A stretch of DNA of 64,000 nt from positions 186,001-250,000 of the forward strand of contig NZ_JBNJLT010000005.1 of the NCBI RefSeq assembly GCF_050113635.1, read 5' to 3'. The notes beneath the pieces are model-generated. The model was not told the origin of the DNA, made no database searches, and worked only from the letters and a program-made list of their open reading frames with translations. Position 1 is the stretch's first letter. Every line of letters begins with the position of its first letter. A program made the translations under genes and the position numbers. Source of the stretch: Marinimicrobium sp050113635 (lineage in GTDB: Bacteria > Pseudomonadota > Gammaproteobacteria > Pseudomonadales > Cellvibrionaceae). This document shows, in pieces, positions 26,952 to 35,158 of this stretch.

Positions 26952-27658
26952 GACAAATTGTACTGGATACTGAAACCACCGGCCTTGAGGCTTCTCAGGG
27001 GCACAAAATTATTGAAATTGGGTGTGTCGAACTCGTCAACCGTAAACTGACCGGTCGCCATTACCATCAATACATTAATCCGGACCGCGAAGTGGATGCC
27101 GGCGCCATTGAAGTGCACGGCATCACGAATGAGATGTTGGCCGACAAGCCTCTCTTTGCTCAGATAGCGCGTGAATTTCTCGACTTTATCGAAGGCGCGG
27201 AGCTGGTTATTCACAATGCACCGTTTGACATTGGGTTTATCGATCACGAACTGCGCGCGTGGGATGCTGGCTACGGCTCGGTCACCAAGCGGTGTGGTGT
27301 CGTGGATAGTCTGGTGTTGGCCCGGGGCAAGCACCCAGGGCAAAAAAATAACCTGGATGCGCTGTGCAAGCGCTACGGCGTAGACAACACCCAGCGGGAA
27401 CTGCACGGCGCCTTGCTCGACGCCGAGATCCTTGCCGATGTCTACCTGCTGATGACGGGTGGGCAAACGGCGCTCTCTCTGGGCGGGCAGGGGTCGAGTT
27501 CAGAAGGGGGTGGCACCTCTGGTGTAGAGAAACGCCCGCTGGCAAGAGGTCGGGCGCCGCTACCTGTTATCGCGGCCAGTGACGATGAGCTTGCCGCTCA
27601 CCGGGCACGCCTGGACGCCATTGAGAAAACCGCCGGTCAGATTGTCTGGCAGGACTGA
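26948..27658 (+). CDS. dnaQ: DNA polymerase III epsilon subunit (3'-5' proofreading exonuclease)
   Basis: Proofreading subunit of the replicative polymerase. It has 236 residues from GTG 26948, which overlaps the rnhA stop. DEDDh motifs are complete: Exo I LDTETTGLEA at residues 6-15, Exo II VIHNAPFDIGFIDHEL, and Exo III HGALLDAEILADVYLLM with the catalytic His and Asp. A Gly/Ser-rich linker (GGQGSSSEGGGTSG) joins the exonuclease to the C-terminal segment that binds the alpha subunit. rnhA-dnaQ here run in the same direction, as in Pseudomonas (divergent in E. coli). Confidence 0.97.
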   Translation: MRQIVLDTETTGLEASQGHKIIEIGCVELVNRKLTGRHYHQYINPDREVDAGAIEVHGITNEMLADKPLFAQIAREFLDFIEGAELVIHNAPFDIGFIDHELRAWDAGYGSVTKRCGVVDSLVLARGKHPGQKNNLDALCKRYGVDNTQRELHGALLDAEILADVYLLMTGGQTALSLGGQGSSSEGGGTSGVEKRPLARGRAPLPVIAASDDELAAHRARLDAIEKTAGQIVWQD

Positions 27659-27721
27659 CACTGTTCGCAAACTCGTGATTATTCACGGATTTAATCAAAG
27701 AGTACAAAAAAGGTAGCGCCC

Positions 27722-29431
27722 GTGAGCAGCACCGAGAAGGTAAATCTCAACTCCCTGAAACTGGTTCAGGATCAACTGGTAGCCACCATTGAGCAGGCGG
27801 CGGTTCGGCTGGAAGAGTTTGCAGCGGATCGCAATGACGCCGACCGCTTGCAAAGCTGTATTGACGGCATCAAGCAGATCAGTGGCACCCTGGATTTATT
27901 GCAACTGAAAGGGGTCGATTTACTGGCCCGCGAGCTGGTATCGCAGATTACCGACATCCCGTTGGGAGAAGAAGCGCAGACCGACCGCAAGTTGAATGTG
28001 CTCACCTCGGCCTTCTTTATATTGCCCCGGTACATCGAACACTGCCTGCAAACGTCGCGCAGCATGGCGGTGCTGCTGATCCCCCATATCAACGAGCTGC
28101 GGCAGCTGCGGCGGGCACCACCGCTACCCGAGAGTTATTACTTTGTCATCGATGTGCCCGAAGTCATCCCCCCTAAACGTCAACAAAGCACCGTGATGGG
28201 AGAGGACTTTTCGGCGCTGGTGAGACGTTTGCGGCACATGTATCAGGTGGGGCTCGTCAACGTCTTGCAAAATCGGCAGTTGCCCGGGTCACTGGGTATG
28301 ATGGCCCGTGCCATGGAGCGATTGGAGTCCATCAGTGGTGGGCGTCCCCGTGCCGGTCTTTGGTGGATAGCGGCCGCTACACTGGAAGCGATGCGCCAGA
28401 GCGAAATGACGATCGGCGTCAGCCGCAAGCGCCTGTTCAGCGCGCTGGACCGGGAAATTCGCGATGTTCAAAAGTTGGGTGCTGAGGGCCTGGAGAAGGC
28501 GCCTTCCCCCGAGTTGCTGAAGGAAATGCTTTATCTGATCGCGCTGTCCAGGGCTTCGGGAGAGCGCATTGACCCCATTTTCCAGGCGTACCAGCTGGAC
28601 TATCTGCCCTATACCGACCGGGAACTGACGCGGGAACTGCAGTTTATGACCGGCCCCAGTGCCGCCACCATTCATTCGATGGGCAGTGTGCTCAAGGATG
28701 AGTTGCGCAGCACTAAGAATATCCTGGAACGCGCTGCGCAGGGCGGCGTTGAAATGCTGAGGGAAAGCCCGGAGCTGGTGGAGACTCTGGTAAAGGTGGC
28801 GGAGATACTGAAGGTGGTTGGACTGGTCACGCCCGCCGAGAGTTTGCGGGAGGAAATACGCTGTATCGAGCGCTGGCAGGAGGCGTCTGAGGATGTGAGT
28901 GCGGAAGAGCTGTTACGAGTCGCCGATACGTTGTTGTATATCGAAAGTTCGGTGACCGGCTTAGGGCAGGGCAACCTGTCGGATTCTCGTCTGGAAACAA
29001 TCAATGCACGCTCTCGGGAAGAGGTTATTTCGAGCAGCCAGTTGGTGGAAGCCGAGGCTTTGGTCCTTGAGGAAGCCGAGGCCGGGCTGGCAATGATCAA
29101 ACGTGCCCTGACGTCGTATACAGAATCCAGCTATGACGTCGGACATATCAAAAACGTCGGTACCACGCTGAGTACGCTTCGTGGCGGTATGGTGCTGCTG
29201 AATCGTCATCGGGCGGCGGCGGTGTTGTTGGCCAGTCGCCAGTTTGTCGAGCAAACATTGCTGAAAAACGAGAAGCCTGCTGCGGTCGGCCCTATGCTTG
29301 AAACGTTCGCCGACGCCATCATTAGCCTTGAGTATTATATCGACAGCGTAAAACAGCAGCGGAGCGCGGATGACAGTGTGCTCCAGGTGGCCGAAGAGAG
29401 CCTGGCCGCAGTGGGTTACCCAGCTGCATGA
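27722..29431 (+). CDS. fimL: FimL-like scaffold protein (type IV pilus / cAMP regulation)
   Basis: A 569-residue, largely helical protein resembling FimL and the N-terminal part of ChpA/PilL-type kinases. FimL in Pseudomonas aeruginosa links the Pil-Chp system to adenylate cyclase CyaB, controlling cAMP and twitching. Seen here: an Hpt-like helical start (LVATIEQAAVRLEEFAADR), the conserved LVRRLRHMYQVGLVNVLQ and MARAMERLESISGGRPRAG. I see no obvious phosphotransfer HxxKG motif and no kinase domain, as expected for FimL. Supporting context: it is followed directly by nudC, as fimL is in P. aeruginosa, and lies near dnaQ. It overlaps nudC by four bases (ATGA). Confidence 0.85.
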   Translation: MSSTEKVNLNSLKLVQDQLVATIEQAAVRLEEFAADRNDADRLQSCIDGIKQISGTLDLLQLKGVDLLARELVSQITDIPLGEEAQTDRKLNVLTSAFFILPRYIEHCLQTSRSMAVLLIPHINELRQLRRAPPLPESYYFVIDVPEVIPPKRQQSTVMGEDFSALVRRLRHMYQVGLVNVLQNRQLPGSLGMMARAMERLESISGGRPRAGLWWIAAATLEAMRQSEMTIGVSRKRLFSALDREIRDVQKLGAEGLEKAPSPELLKEMLYLIALSRASGERIDPIFQAYQLDYLPYTDRELTRELQFMTGPSAATIHSMGSVLKDELRSTKNILERAAQGGVEMLRESPELVETLVKVAEILKVVGLVTPAESLREEIRCIERWQEASEDVSAEELLRVADTLLYIESSVTGLGQGNLSDSRLETINARSREEVISSSQLVEAEALVLEEAEAGLAMIKRALTSYTESSYDVGHIKNVGTTLSTLRGGMVLLNRHRAAAVLLASRQFVEQTLLKNEKPAAVGPMLETFADAIISLEYYIDSVKQQRSADDSVLQVAEESLAAVGYPAA

Positions 29432-30291
29432 CGTCCTCCGAGCAACCACCCCTCGCCCCGGCTTCCCCCCGTTATCTGTTGGTGGCGGATGGGCAATTGC
29501 TCTGTACCTCTGACGAACAACTGGTGTTATTGGATCCGGCTCAGCGGGCTGAGTGGCCTGCCCACGCCCCTGAGGATGTGTTGGGCGACTGGGGGGGAAG
29601 GCCTTTAAGGCTCGTTTCACTGCTTCCGGAAACCTCCCGGCCGCTGGAGCAGCTTCCCGGGCTTCGGGAAGGCCGCTGGCTAGGCCTGCGCGCCTTGTTG
29701 GGCCGGGTGCCGGATGCCTTGTTTATGCTCGCGGGAAGTGGTTTGCAATGGTACCGGTGGCGTCGGGAACATCGCTTCTGCGGCCGTTGCGGAGCGTCGA
29801 CTGAGCCAATGCCCGCCGGTGAGCCTGCTCATCAGTGCCCGGAGTGCGGCCTGCGGTTTTACCCGCGCGTCACCCCTTGCATGATCACGTTGGTCACACG
29901 CGGAGACCACTGTCTGCTCGCGCGCCACGCCCGCTCTACGAGCGCCACTTTCACCGCACTTGCCGGGTTTGTGGAGATCGGCGAGCGGGTAGAAGACACG
30001 GTGCACCGGGAAGTCAAAGAGGAAGTCGGTCTGGGCGTTCATCCGCCGCGTTATTTCGACAGTCAACCCTGGCCTTTTCCGGGACAGTTGATGCTGGGTT
30101 TTCATGCCGAATACCGGTCGGGCGATATCCGGGTGGATGGGGATGAAATCGTGGAAGCTCACTGGTACCACTATCAATCCTTGCCGGATATACCGCCGCC
30201 CCAAACTCTGGCCGGGCAATTGATTGCGGATTTCGTTCGTCGCCAGCACAATAGGCCTCAACCCTTGAGCCAGCGGGCGGGAGACCCCTGA
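29428..30291 (+). CDS. nudC: NAD(H) pyrophosphatase / NAD-RNA decapping enzyme NudC
   Basis: Nudix hydrolase that cleaves NADH to NMNH and AMP and removes NAD caps from RNA. It has 287 residues. Order: variable N-terminal domain, a zinc ribbon with four Cys (FCGRCGAST and CPECGLRFYPRVTP), the Nudix box GFVEIGERVEDTVHREVKEEVG at about residues 177-198, and the NudC-specific SQPWPFPG motif just after it. It overlaps fimL by four bases at its start and the next gene by one base at its end, so the three are probably one transcription unit. Confidence 0.95.
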   Translation: MTSSEQPPLAPASPRYLLVADGQLLCTSDEQLVLLDPAQRAEWPAHAPEDVLGDWGGRPLRLVSLLPETSRPLEQLPGLREGRWLGLRALLGRVPDALFMLAGSGLQWYRWRREHRFCGRCGASTEPMPAGEPAHQCPECGLRFYPRVTPCMITLVTRGDHCLLARHARSTSATFTALAGFVEIGERVEDTVHREVKEEVGLGVHPPRYFDSQPWPFPGQLMLGFHAEYRSGDIRVDGDEIVEAHWYHYQSLPDIPPPQTLAGQLIADFVRRQHNRPQPLSQRAGDP

Positions 30292-30944
30292 TGTTCTACA
30301 CGGTATTGTCAGTTCTGATTGTATTTCTCGGGCTCGCCTTTGCGTATATGGCACTTCGCCTGCTGGCCCGACGCCACTGGTTGCTGGGCTTTGTGCGTGG
30401 CTTGCTTGGGCTTGGGCTACTGGTGGTGGCGCTCATGCTGGCACTGGCCTCAATGGATCTGTTCAGCTATCGTCAGTTGACTCAGGAGCAGGCGGTGGCC
30501 ACGTTGAGCTTCAAGCGGTTGGCCGAACAGCGCTATGAAGCAACGCTGGTGCACAGTAACGGTGAAGAAGAAACTTTCGAGTTGCAGGGAGATCAATGGC
30601 AACTGGACGCGCGGCTGATTAAGTGGAAAGGCATGGTCGCTGGGCTGGGTGTCCATCCCGGCTACCGGCTTGATCGCTTGAGCGGTCGCTATTACAGCCT
30701 GACAGAAGAGCGTTCGGCTGAGCGAACGGTCTATGGTCTCGCCTCGGATCGCTGGGGGCCGGATTTATGGTCCTGGGTCAATCGTCATCCGGAGTGGTTC
30801 CCGCTGGTGGATGCGCGATATGGGAGTGCGACCTTTGTGCCCATGGCGGACAACGCCCTGTTTGAAGTGCGGTTATCCGCGACGGGCTTATTGGCTCGTC
30901 CATTAAACGACCCCGCCCGCAAGGCGTTGAACGTGTGGGAATAA
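30291..30944 (+). CDS. Inner-membrane protein of unknown function downstream of nudC
   Basis: A 217-residue protein with two N-terminal hydrophobic helices (about residues 2-24 and 33-54) and a soluble C-terminal domain of about 160 residues (SFKRLAEQRYEATL, FELQGDQWQLDARLIKWKG, SGRYYSLTEERSAERTVYGLA). Pseudomonas homologues are often labelled multidrug efflux pump, but two helices and this domain do not look like a transporter. The ATG overlaps the nudC stop by one base (TGATG). I cannot assign a function. sohB follows after 48 bp. Confidence 0.8.
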   Translation: MFYTVLSVLIVFLGLAFAYMALRLLARRHWLLGFVRGLLGLGLLVVALMLALASMDLFSYRQLTQEQAVATLSFKRLAEQRYEATLVHSNGEEETFELQGDQWQLDARLIKWKGMVAGLGVHPGYRLDRLSGRYYSLTEERSAERTVYGLASDRWGPDLWSWVNRHPEWFPLVDARYGSATFVPMADNALFEVRLSATGLLARPLNDPARKALNVWE

Positions 30945-30992
30945 CCACAATGACTATACACGGAAACCTACAACTATTGACGGAGTCCTGAT

Positions 30993-32045
30993 TTGGAATT
31001 TCTTATTGAATACGGTTTGTTTCTGGCCAAGGCGGTCACCGTTGTCGTGGCGATTGGGATTGTCCTGGGGTTAATCGCTGCGGCGGGCCAAAAAACCCGG
31101 AAAAAGGGCGATAAAGGTCATATAGAAGTCCACAAACTCAATGACCGCTTCAAGCAGATGGCGGACACGCTGAAACAGGCTGTGCTCGACGAAGCGGATC
31201 GCAAGTCTGAATTAAAAGCGGAAAAAAAACGCCTCAAGGCTGAACGGGCAGAAAAAAAAGCGGCCAAAGGCCAGGGCGAGCCCACACCGGGCAAGCGTGT
31301 TTTCGTGCTGGACTTTAACGGCGACATCAAGGCCTCCGCCACTGATCGATTGCGGGAAGAAATCAGCACTGTGCTGAGCCTGGCGAGCACCTCGGACGAA
31401 GTGGTGGTTAAACTGGAGAGCGGTGGCGGCCTGGTACACAGTTACGGGCTGGCCTCGAGTCAACTTGCGCGCATTCGACAACGTCATATTCCTTTGACGG
31501 TCTGCGTGGACAAGGTGGCGGCCAGCGGCGGCTACATGATGGCCTGCGTGGCAGACCGTATTCTGGCGGCCCCCTTCGCGGTGCTCGGCTCTATCGGTGT
31601 AGTGGCTCAGCTTCCCAACTTTCACAAGCTGTTGAAAAAGAACAACGTCGATTTCGAAGTGTTTACCGCTGGTGAGTACAAGCGCACGGTGACCATGTTT
31701 GGTGAAAATACCAAGAAGGGCCGTGACAAGTTTGTGGAAGACCTGGAAGACACGCACGTTCTGTTCAAGGAGTTTGTGGCGGAGCACCGTCCTCAGGTGG
31801 ACGTTGCGGCTGTAGCGACCGGTGAGATCTGGTTTGGCCGTCGCGCTCAGGATGTCAATCTGATTGATGAGTTAAAAACCAGTGACGAGTATCTGCTGTC
31901 ACTCTCTGAGAAAGCGGATATCTTCGAGGTAAACTACGTGCAGAAAAAGTCACTGCCGAAGAAGCTGGGCTTTGCGGCCGAGGAGTCGATGGACCGTTTG
32001 CTGTTGCGCTGGTGGCAGCGGTCTAATAATCAGCGCTGGTTTTAG
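30993..32045 (+). CDS. sohB: Inner-membrane protease SohB (S49 family)
   Basis: A 350-residue signal-peptide-peptidase-like serine protease. It has an N-terminal membrane helix (residues about 5-30), a charged Lys/Glu-rich linker (ADRKSELKAEKKRLKAER) and an S49 protease domain: KRVFVLDFNGDIKAS, KLESGGGLVHSYGL, CVDKVAASGGYMMACVADRI with the catalytic Ser, and GSIGVVAQLPNFHKLLKK. The start is TTG 30993, with GACGGAGTCC upstream. sohB in E. coli suppresses the degP heat-sensitive phenotype at high copy. A long inverted-repeat element begins 43 bp after its stop. Confidence 0.95.
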   Translation: MEFLIEYGLFLAKAVTVVVAIGIVLGLIAAAGQKTRKKGDKGHIEVHKLNDRFKQMADTLKQAVLDEADRKSELKAEKKRLKAERAEKKAAKGQGEPTPGKRVFVLDFNGDIKASATDRLREEISTVLSLASTSDEVVVKLESGGGLVHSYGLASSQLARIRQRHIPLTVCVDKVAASGGYMMACVADRILAAPFAVLGSIGVVAQLPNFHKLLKKNNVDFEVFTAGEYKRTVTMFGENTKKGRDKFVEDLEDTHVLFKEFVAEHRPQVDVAAVATGEIWFGRRAQDVNLIDELKTSDEYLLSLSEKADIFEVNYVQKKSLPKKLGFAAEESMDRLLLRWWQRSNNQRWF

Positions 32046-32087
32046 TGTTGAAAACAACGAGTGGGTTTGACGGGGAGGTTCCGGGGG

Positions 32088-32183
32088 CGGAGGTCTACCG
32101 CACAGAGACCCGCCGTGAATACATCCTTGTAGGCTTCATGTCGGCATCCATGCCTCCAAGAGTCTCTGTACGGTAGACCTCCG
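32088..32183 (+). repeat. Structured inverted-repeat element, copy 1
   Basis: Outer arms 32088-32109 and 32162-32183 pair over 22 bp with a single C-A mismatch. They enclose a 52-nt core (32110-32161). Inside the core are two mini hairpins: TACA-TCCT-TGTA (32120-32131) and GGCA-TCCA-TGCC (32143-32154). The core closely matches that of copy 2 at 35186-35236, while the outer arms differ. It lies 43 bp after the sohB stop with no U tract, so it is not a classical terminator. Confidence 0.9.
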
Positions 32184-32229
32184 ACCCTTCAGTGACTGAC
32201 TCGCTGATTTCTTTAAGCCGTCAGTCGTA

Positions 32230-32255
32230 TTTTGTAAGGTGCTTTTTTGTAAGGT
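32230..32255 (+). repeat. Short direct repeat in the msrA leader
   Basis: TTTTGTAAGGT occurs at 32230-32240 and 32245-32255, a 15-bp period. It lies about 30 bp before the msrA start and upstream of its ribosome site (GTAGGAGG). Confidence 0.7.
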
Positions 32256-32286
32256 AGCTTGAAGTTATTCTGTAGGAGGCAAAGCC

Positions 32287-32937
32287 ATGTTTTCCAGAAC
32301 CCGAAAGCTGGAGATGCCAACTCGTGAGCAGGCGCTGCCGGGCCGCGATGAGCCTATGGCGCTTGAGGGAAATCAGGGCAAGCATTTTGTGAAGGGCACT
32401 CCGTTGCAACCACCGTTTCCGGCAGGAATGGAGCAACTCGTTGTGGGGATGGGTTGTTTTTGGGGCGCAGAACGGTGCTTCTGGCAATTGCCCGGTGTCT
32501 ACACCACCGCGGTGGGTTATGCGGCAGGTTTCACACCCAACCCGACTTATGAGGAAGTGTGCTCCGGGTATACCGGGCACAACGAGGTCGTGCTGGTGGT
32601 GTTCGATCCAACGGTGATTTCTCTGGATACCGTTCTGAAAACCTTCTGGGAAAATCACGATCCCACGCAGGGCATGCGTCAGGGCAATGATCGAGGCACG
32701 CAGTATCGCTCCGGCATTTATACCTGTTCTTCGGCTCAGCAAAACGCCGCAGAAGAGAGCCGGAATCGTTACCAGGCCGCGCTAAACAGGGCGGGGCAGG
32801 GCAGTATTACGACGGAAATTCAGGACGTCGGGCCGTTTTACTATGCCGAGCATTATCACCAGCAGTATCTGGCAAAAAATCCCGGTGGATATTGTGGCCT
32901 GGGGGGAACCGGAGTGGCTTGCCCGGGCATCGCCTGA
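32287..32937 (+). CDS. msrA: Peptide methionine sulfoxide reductase MsrA
   Basis: Repairs oxidised methionine (S-sulfoxide) using thioredoxin. It has 216 residues: a typical N-terminal extension (AREQALPGR-like; here TREQALPGRDEPM), then the catalytic GMGCFWGAERCFWQLPGV with the nucleophilic Cys, GYTGHNEVVLVVFDP, and FWENHDPTQGMRQGNDRGTQYRS. The resolving Cys is near the end (GGYCGLGGTGVACPG). The strong ribosome site TAGGAGG is 9 bp before ATG 32287. It is monocistronic, with a structured repeat element upstream and a convergent thioredoxin-like gene downstream. Confidence 0.97.
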   Translation: MFSRTRKLEMPTREQALPGRDEPMALEGNQGKHFVKGTPLQPPFPAGMEQLVVGMGCFWGAERCFWQLPGVYTTAVGYAAGFTPNPTYEEVCSGYTGHNEVVLVVFDPTVISLDTVLKTFWENHDPTQGMRQGNDRGTQYRSGIYTCSSAQQNAAEESRNRYQAALNRAGQGSITTEIQDVGPFYYAEHYHQQYLAKNPGGYCGLGGTGVACPGIA

Positions 32938-32972
32938 CTCCAGCCGAAAAGCGGTGTGTCAGGCGTCAGGAC

Positions 32973-33308
32973 TTAGAGAAAATCCAAGTCAGGGTTGTCC
33001 TTCATGATTTCCTTCAGTTCGTCGGATTCACGCGTTTCCTGTTCCAGAACTTCCCGCACAAACTTGAGGTAGACCGTGTAAATTTCCGGTGCCTGGCCTT
33101 CTCGTTCCACCACAAAAAAGGGGGCCCGGTCCACCTGAAGCTGATGCGCCAATGTCATACCCGGGCTGTCGGGGTCCCGCTCATCCGCCACGATGATACG
33201 GTCAATGCGATCCATATGGCCGGACGCTTCCAGCTTTTGCAGGACATCGGCGCACTTGGGGCAGGGCGATCCGTCCTTCAGGATTTTTTTAACCAGCGTG
33301 ATGTTCAT
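32973..33308 (-). CDS. Small glutaredoxin/thioredoxin-like protein beside cysH
   Basis: A 111-residue protein with a redox motif near its N-terminus (DGSPCPKCADVLQKLEASG, Cys at about 15 and 18) followed by a beta strand, an acidic loop (VADERDPDSPGMTLA) and VDRAPFFVVEREG, where the Pro sits as the cis-Pro of thioredoxin folds. The C-terminal third is acidic (ETRESDELKEIMKDN). It is 33 bp downstream of cysH on the same strand, so it is probably co-transcribed. APS reductases need a dithiol reductant; this could be a dedicated donor, but that is inference from position and motif. Confidence 0.8.
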   Translation of the reverse strand: MNITLVKKILKDGSPCPKCADVLQKLEASGHMDRIDRIIVADERDPDSPGMTLAHQLQVDRAPFFVVEREGQAPEIYTVYLKFVREVLEQETRESDELKEIMKDNPDLDFL

Positions 33309-33341
33309 GGTTCACCTTCTTACCGGTTCGATTAGAGTCGT

Positions 33342-34067
33342 TTACTTGACGTTGTCTGCGTGCAGTCCGCATTCTTTCTTGGTGGCTTCTTCCCACCACC
33401 AGCGGCCTTCCCGTTCGTGTTGACCCGGACCAATAGGGCGAGTGCAGGGCTCACAGCCGATGGAGACGAAGCCGCGATCATGCAGTTCATTGTAGGGGAT
33501 TTCCATCGCGCGAATGTAGTCCCAGACCTGTTGTGAACTCCAGTTGGCCAGTGGGTTGAATTTCACCAGGCGGTCGCCCGGACGCGCAAACAATTTGTCG
33601 TCCTGAATTACCGGTATGCCCATTCGTGTGCCAGGGCTCTGGTCTTTGCGCTGCCCCGTTACCCAGGCGTCCACCTGCAATAACTTGTTGCGCAGCGGAC
33701 CGATTTTACGCACTCCACAACATTCCTGATGGCCGTCCTCATAGAAACTGAACAAGCCTTTATTTCGCACCAATTCACGAACGGCCTCGCCGTCGGGGGA
33801 GAGCACATCGATGTCGATACCGTAGTGTTCGCGCACCCGCTCAATAAACCGATACGTCTCCGGGTGTAGCCGGCCTGTATCCAGGCAAAATACTTGAATA
33901 TCGGGTCGAATCTGGTGAGCCATGTGCACCAGCACGACGTCTTCAGCCCCACTGAAGGAGACGGCGATGTTATCGAATTCGCCTAAAGCGAACTGCAGAA
34001 TCTTTTGAGGGGAGGCGTGCTGTAATTCAGCATCGATATCGACGGTATTGAGTAATTCACTGCTCAT
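33342..34067 (-). CDS. cysH: Assimilatory adenylyl-sulfate (APS) reductase CysH
   Basis: Reduces activated sulfate to sulfite in cysteine synthesis. It has 241 residues. The nucleotide-binding part shows VSFSGAEDVVLVHMAH and VFCLDTGRLHPETYRF. The cysteine pairs GHQECCGVRKIGPL and SIGCEPCTRPIGPG are the four [4Fe-4S] ligands that mark the bacterial APS reductase group, as in Pseudomonas; enterobacterial PAPS reductases lack them. The catalytic Cys is in the C-terminal KKECGLH. The small CPxC protein follows. A long AT-rich gap lies upstream. Confidence 0.95.
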   Translation of the reverse strand: MSSELLNTVDIDAELQHASPQKILQFALGEFDNIAVSFSGAEDVVLVHMAHQIRPDIQVFCLDTGRLHPETYRFIERVREHYGIDIDVLSPDGEAVRELVRNKGLFSFYEDGHQECCGVRKIGPLRNKLLQVDAWVTGQRKDQSPGTRMGIPVIQDDKLFARPGDRLVKFNPLANWSSQQVWDYIRAMEIPYNELHDRGFVSIGCEPCTRPIGPGQHEREGRWWWEEATKKECGLHADNVK

Positions 34068-34526
34068 GAAAAAGGGCCATTGTTCGATTTGCTATCACGG
34101 GCCGGGAAGAATACCAGAGCGCCGGACAAGTTCCTAATAGCCAGTCATTATGACCTTATAGCTGGCGGTCCCGGCTGGTTTTTGCGGTATTTTTAAGCCG
34201 TGGAACATTGGGTGCTTTTTGCACTATGTGAGCGCAAAATGTACAGTATGTAGTGGTGCCTTTATTAAAAAACACCATATATTGCGCTATTTTGGTCATA
34301 TTTTCGTCAAAATAGCAAAATTTTATAGACTGTTTTCATAGAACAGCTGGTTAAAAATTGCCGATTTTGAAATATGTTCCACGTGAATCGCTCGGCCATT
34401 TGCTTGACAATGTCAGCAGGTGTTCAGACGTCAGGCAAGTTGCGTTCCTTGGGGGAAGCCGGTAAATTAGCGCGCGTTTTGGGGCGTCGAGCCCCAGCCT
34501 AAATCAGACGCTTGTTGGGGGTAACT
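34068..34526. other. AT-rich divergent intergenic region between cysH and thrH
   Basis: About 460 bp with no credible gene. The central 34190-34380 part is distinctly AT-rich. It contains a 9-bp inverted repeat GCTATTTTG (34286-34294) and CAAAATAGC (34308-34316) separated by 13 bp, which could be a dimer-type operator. Near thrH, a small GC hairpin (GGGGC 34481-34485 with GCCCC 34491-34495) lies in the leader. TTGACA at 34404-34409 has no good -10 at the proper spacing. The region should hold the divergent promoters of cysH and thrH. Confidence 0.55.
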
Positions 34527-35144
34527 GTGGAAATCGCCTGTCTTGACCTGGAAGGGGTATTGGTACCGGAAATCTGGATCGAATTTGCCAAGGAAACCGG
34601 TATTGAAGCGCTAAAAGCCACTACCCGGGATATTCCTGACTACGACGTGCTGATGCAACAGCGTCTGCGTATTCTCGAGGAAAACGGCCTGGGATTGAAT
34701 GAAATCCAGGCCGTGATTGCACGCCTGAAGCCTCTGGACGGCGCTCCGGAGTTTGTCGACTGGCTGCGCGAACGCTTCCAGGTCATCATCCTGTCCGACA
34801 CGTTTTACGAGTTTTCCCAGCCCCTGATGCGTCAACTGGGCTTTCCGACCCTGTTGTGCCATCGGCTGAAAGTGGACGAAAAGGGCAAGGTCGTGGATTA
34901 CACCTTGCGTCAAAAAGACCCCAAGCGCCAGTCCGTATTGGCATTGAAAACCCTCTACTACCGGATCATTGCGGCAGGCGACTCCTACAACGACACCACC
35001 ATGCTGAGTGAGGCCGACGCCGGCATCCTGTTTCACGCCCCGCAGAACGTCATTGACGAATTCCCGCAATTCCCGGCGGTACACAACTACGAAGACCTCA
35101 AAAAAGCCTTCATTTCCGCCAGTAACCGCGATTTGAGTTTATAA
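34527..35144 (+). CDS. thrH: ThrH: bifunctional phosphoserine phosphatase / homoserine phosphotransferase
   Basis: A HAD-family enzyme described in Pseudomonas aeruginosa as a phosphoserine phosphatase with phosphoserine:homoserine phosphotransferase activity, linking serine and threonine synthesis. GTG 34527 gives 205 residues, the same length as the Pseudomonas protein, beginning EIACLDLEGVLVPEIW. GGGGG lies 6 bp before it; the longer frame from 34512 adds only five residues. HAD motifs: DLEGVLVPE (motif I, where Asp-x-Glu replaces the usual DxD), LSDTFYEFSQPLMRQLGFP (II), and AAGDSYNDTTMLSEADAG (III/IV). A structured repeat element starts 15 bp after its stop. Confidence 0.95.
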   Translation: MEIACLDLEGVLVPEIWIEFAKETGIEALKATTRDIPDYDVLMQQRLRILEENGLGLNEIQAVIARLKPLDGAPEFVDWLRERFQVIILSDTFYEFSQPLMRQLGFPTLLCHRLKVDEKGKVVDYTLRQKDPKRQSVLALKTLYYRIIAAGDSYNDTTMLSEADAGILFHAPQNVIDEFPQFPAVHNYEDLKKAFISASNRDLSL

Positions 35145-35158
35145 GAGAGACAGGTAGC

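Noticed and set aside
34332..34348. CTGT...ACAG sequence upstream of thrH as a LexA box
   Set aside because: The spacer is nine bases rather than eight, and thrH and cysH are not SOS genes.
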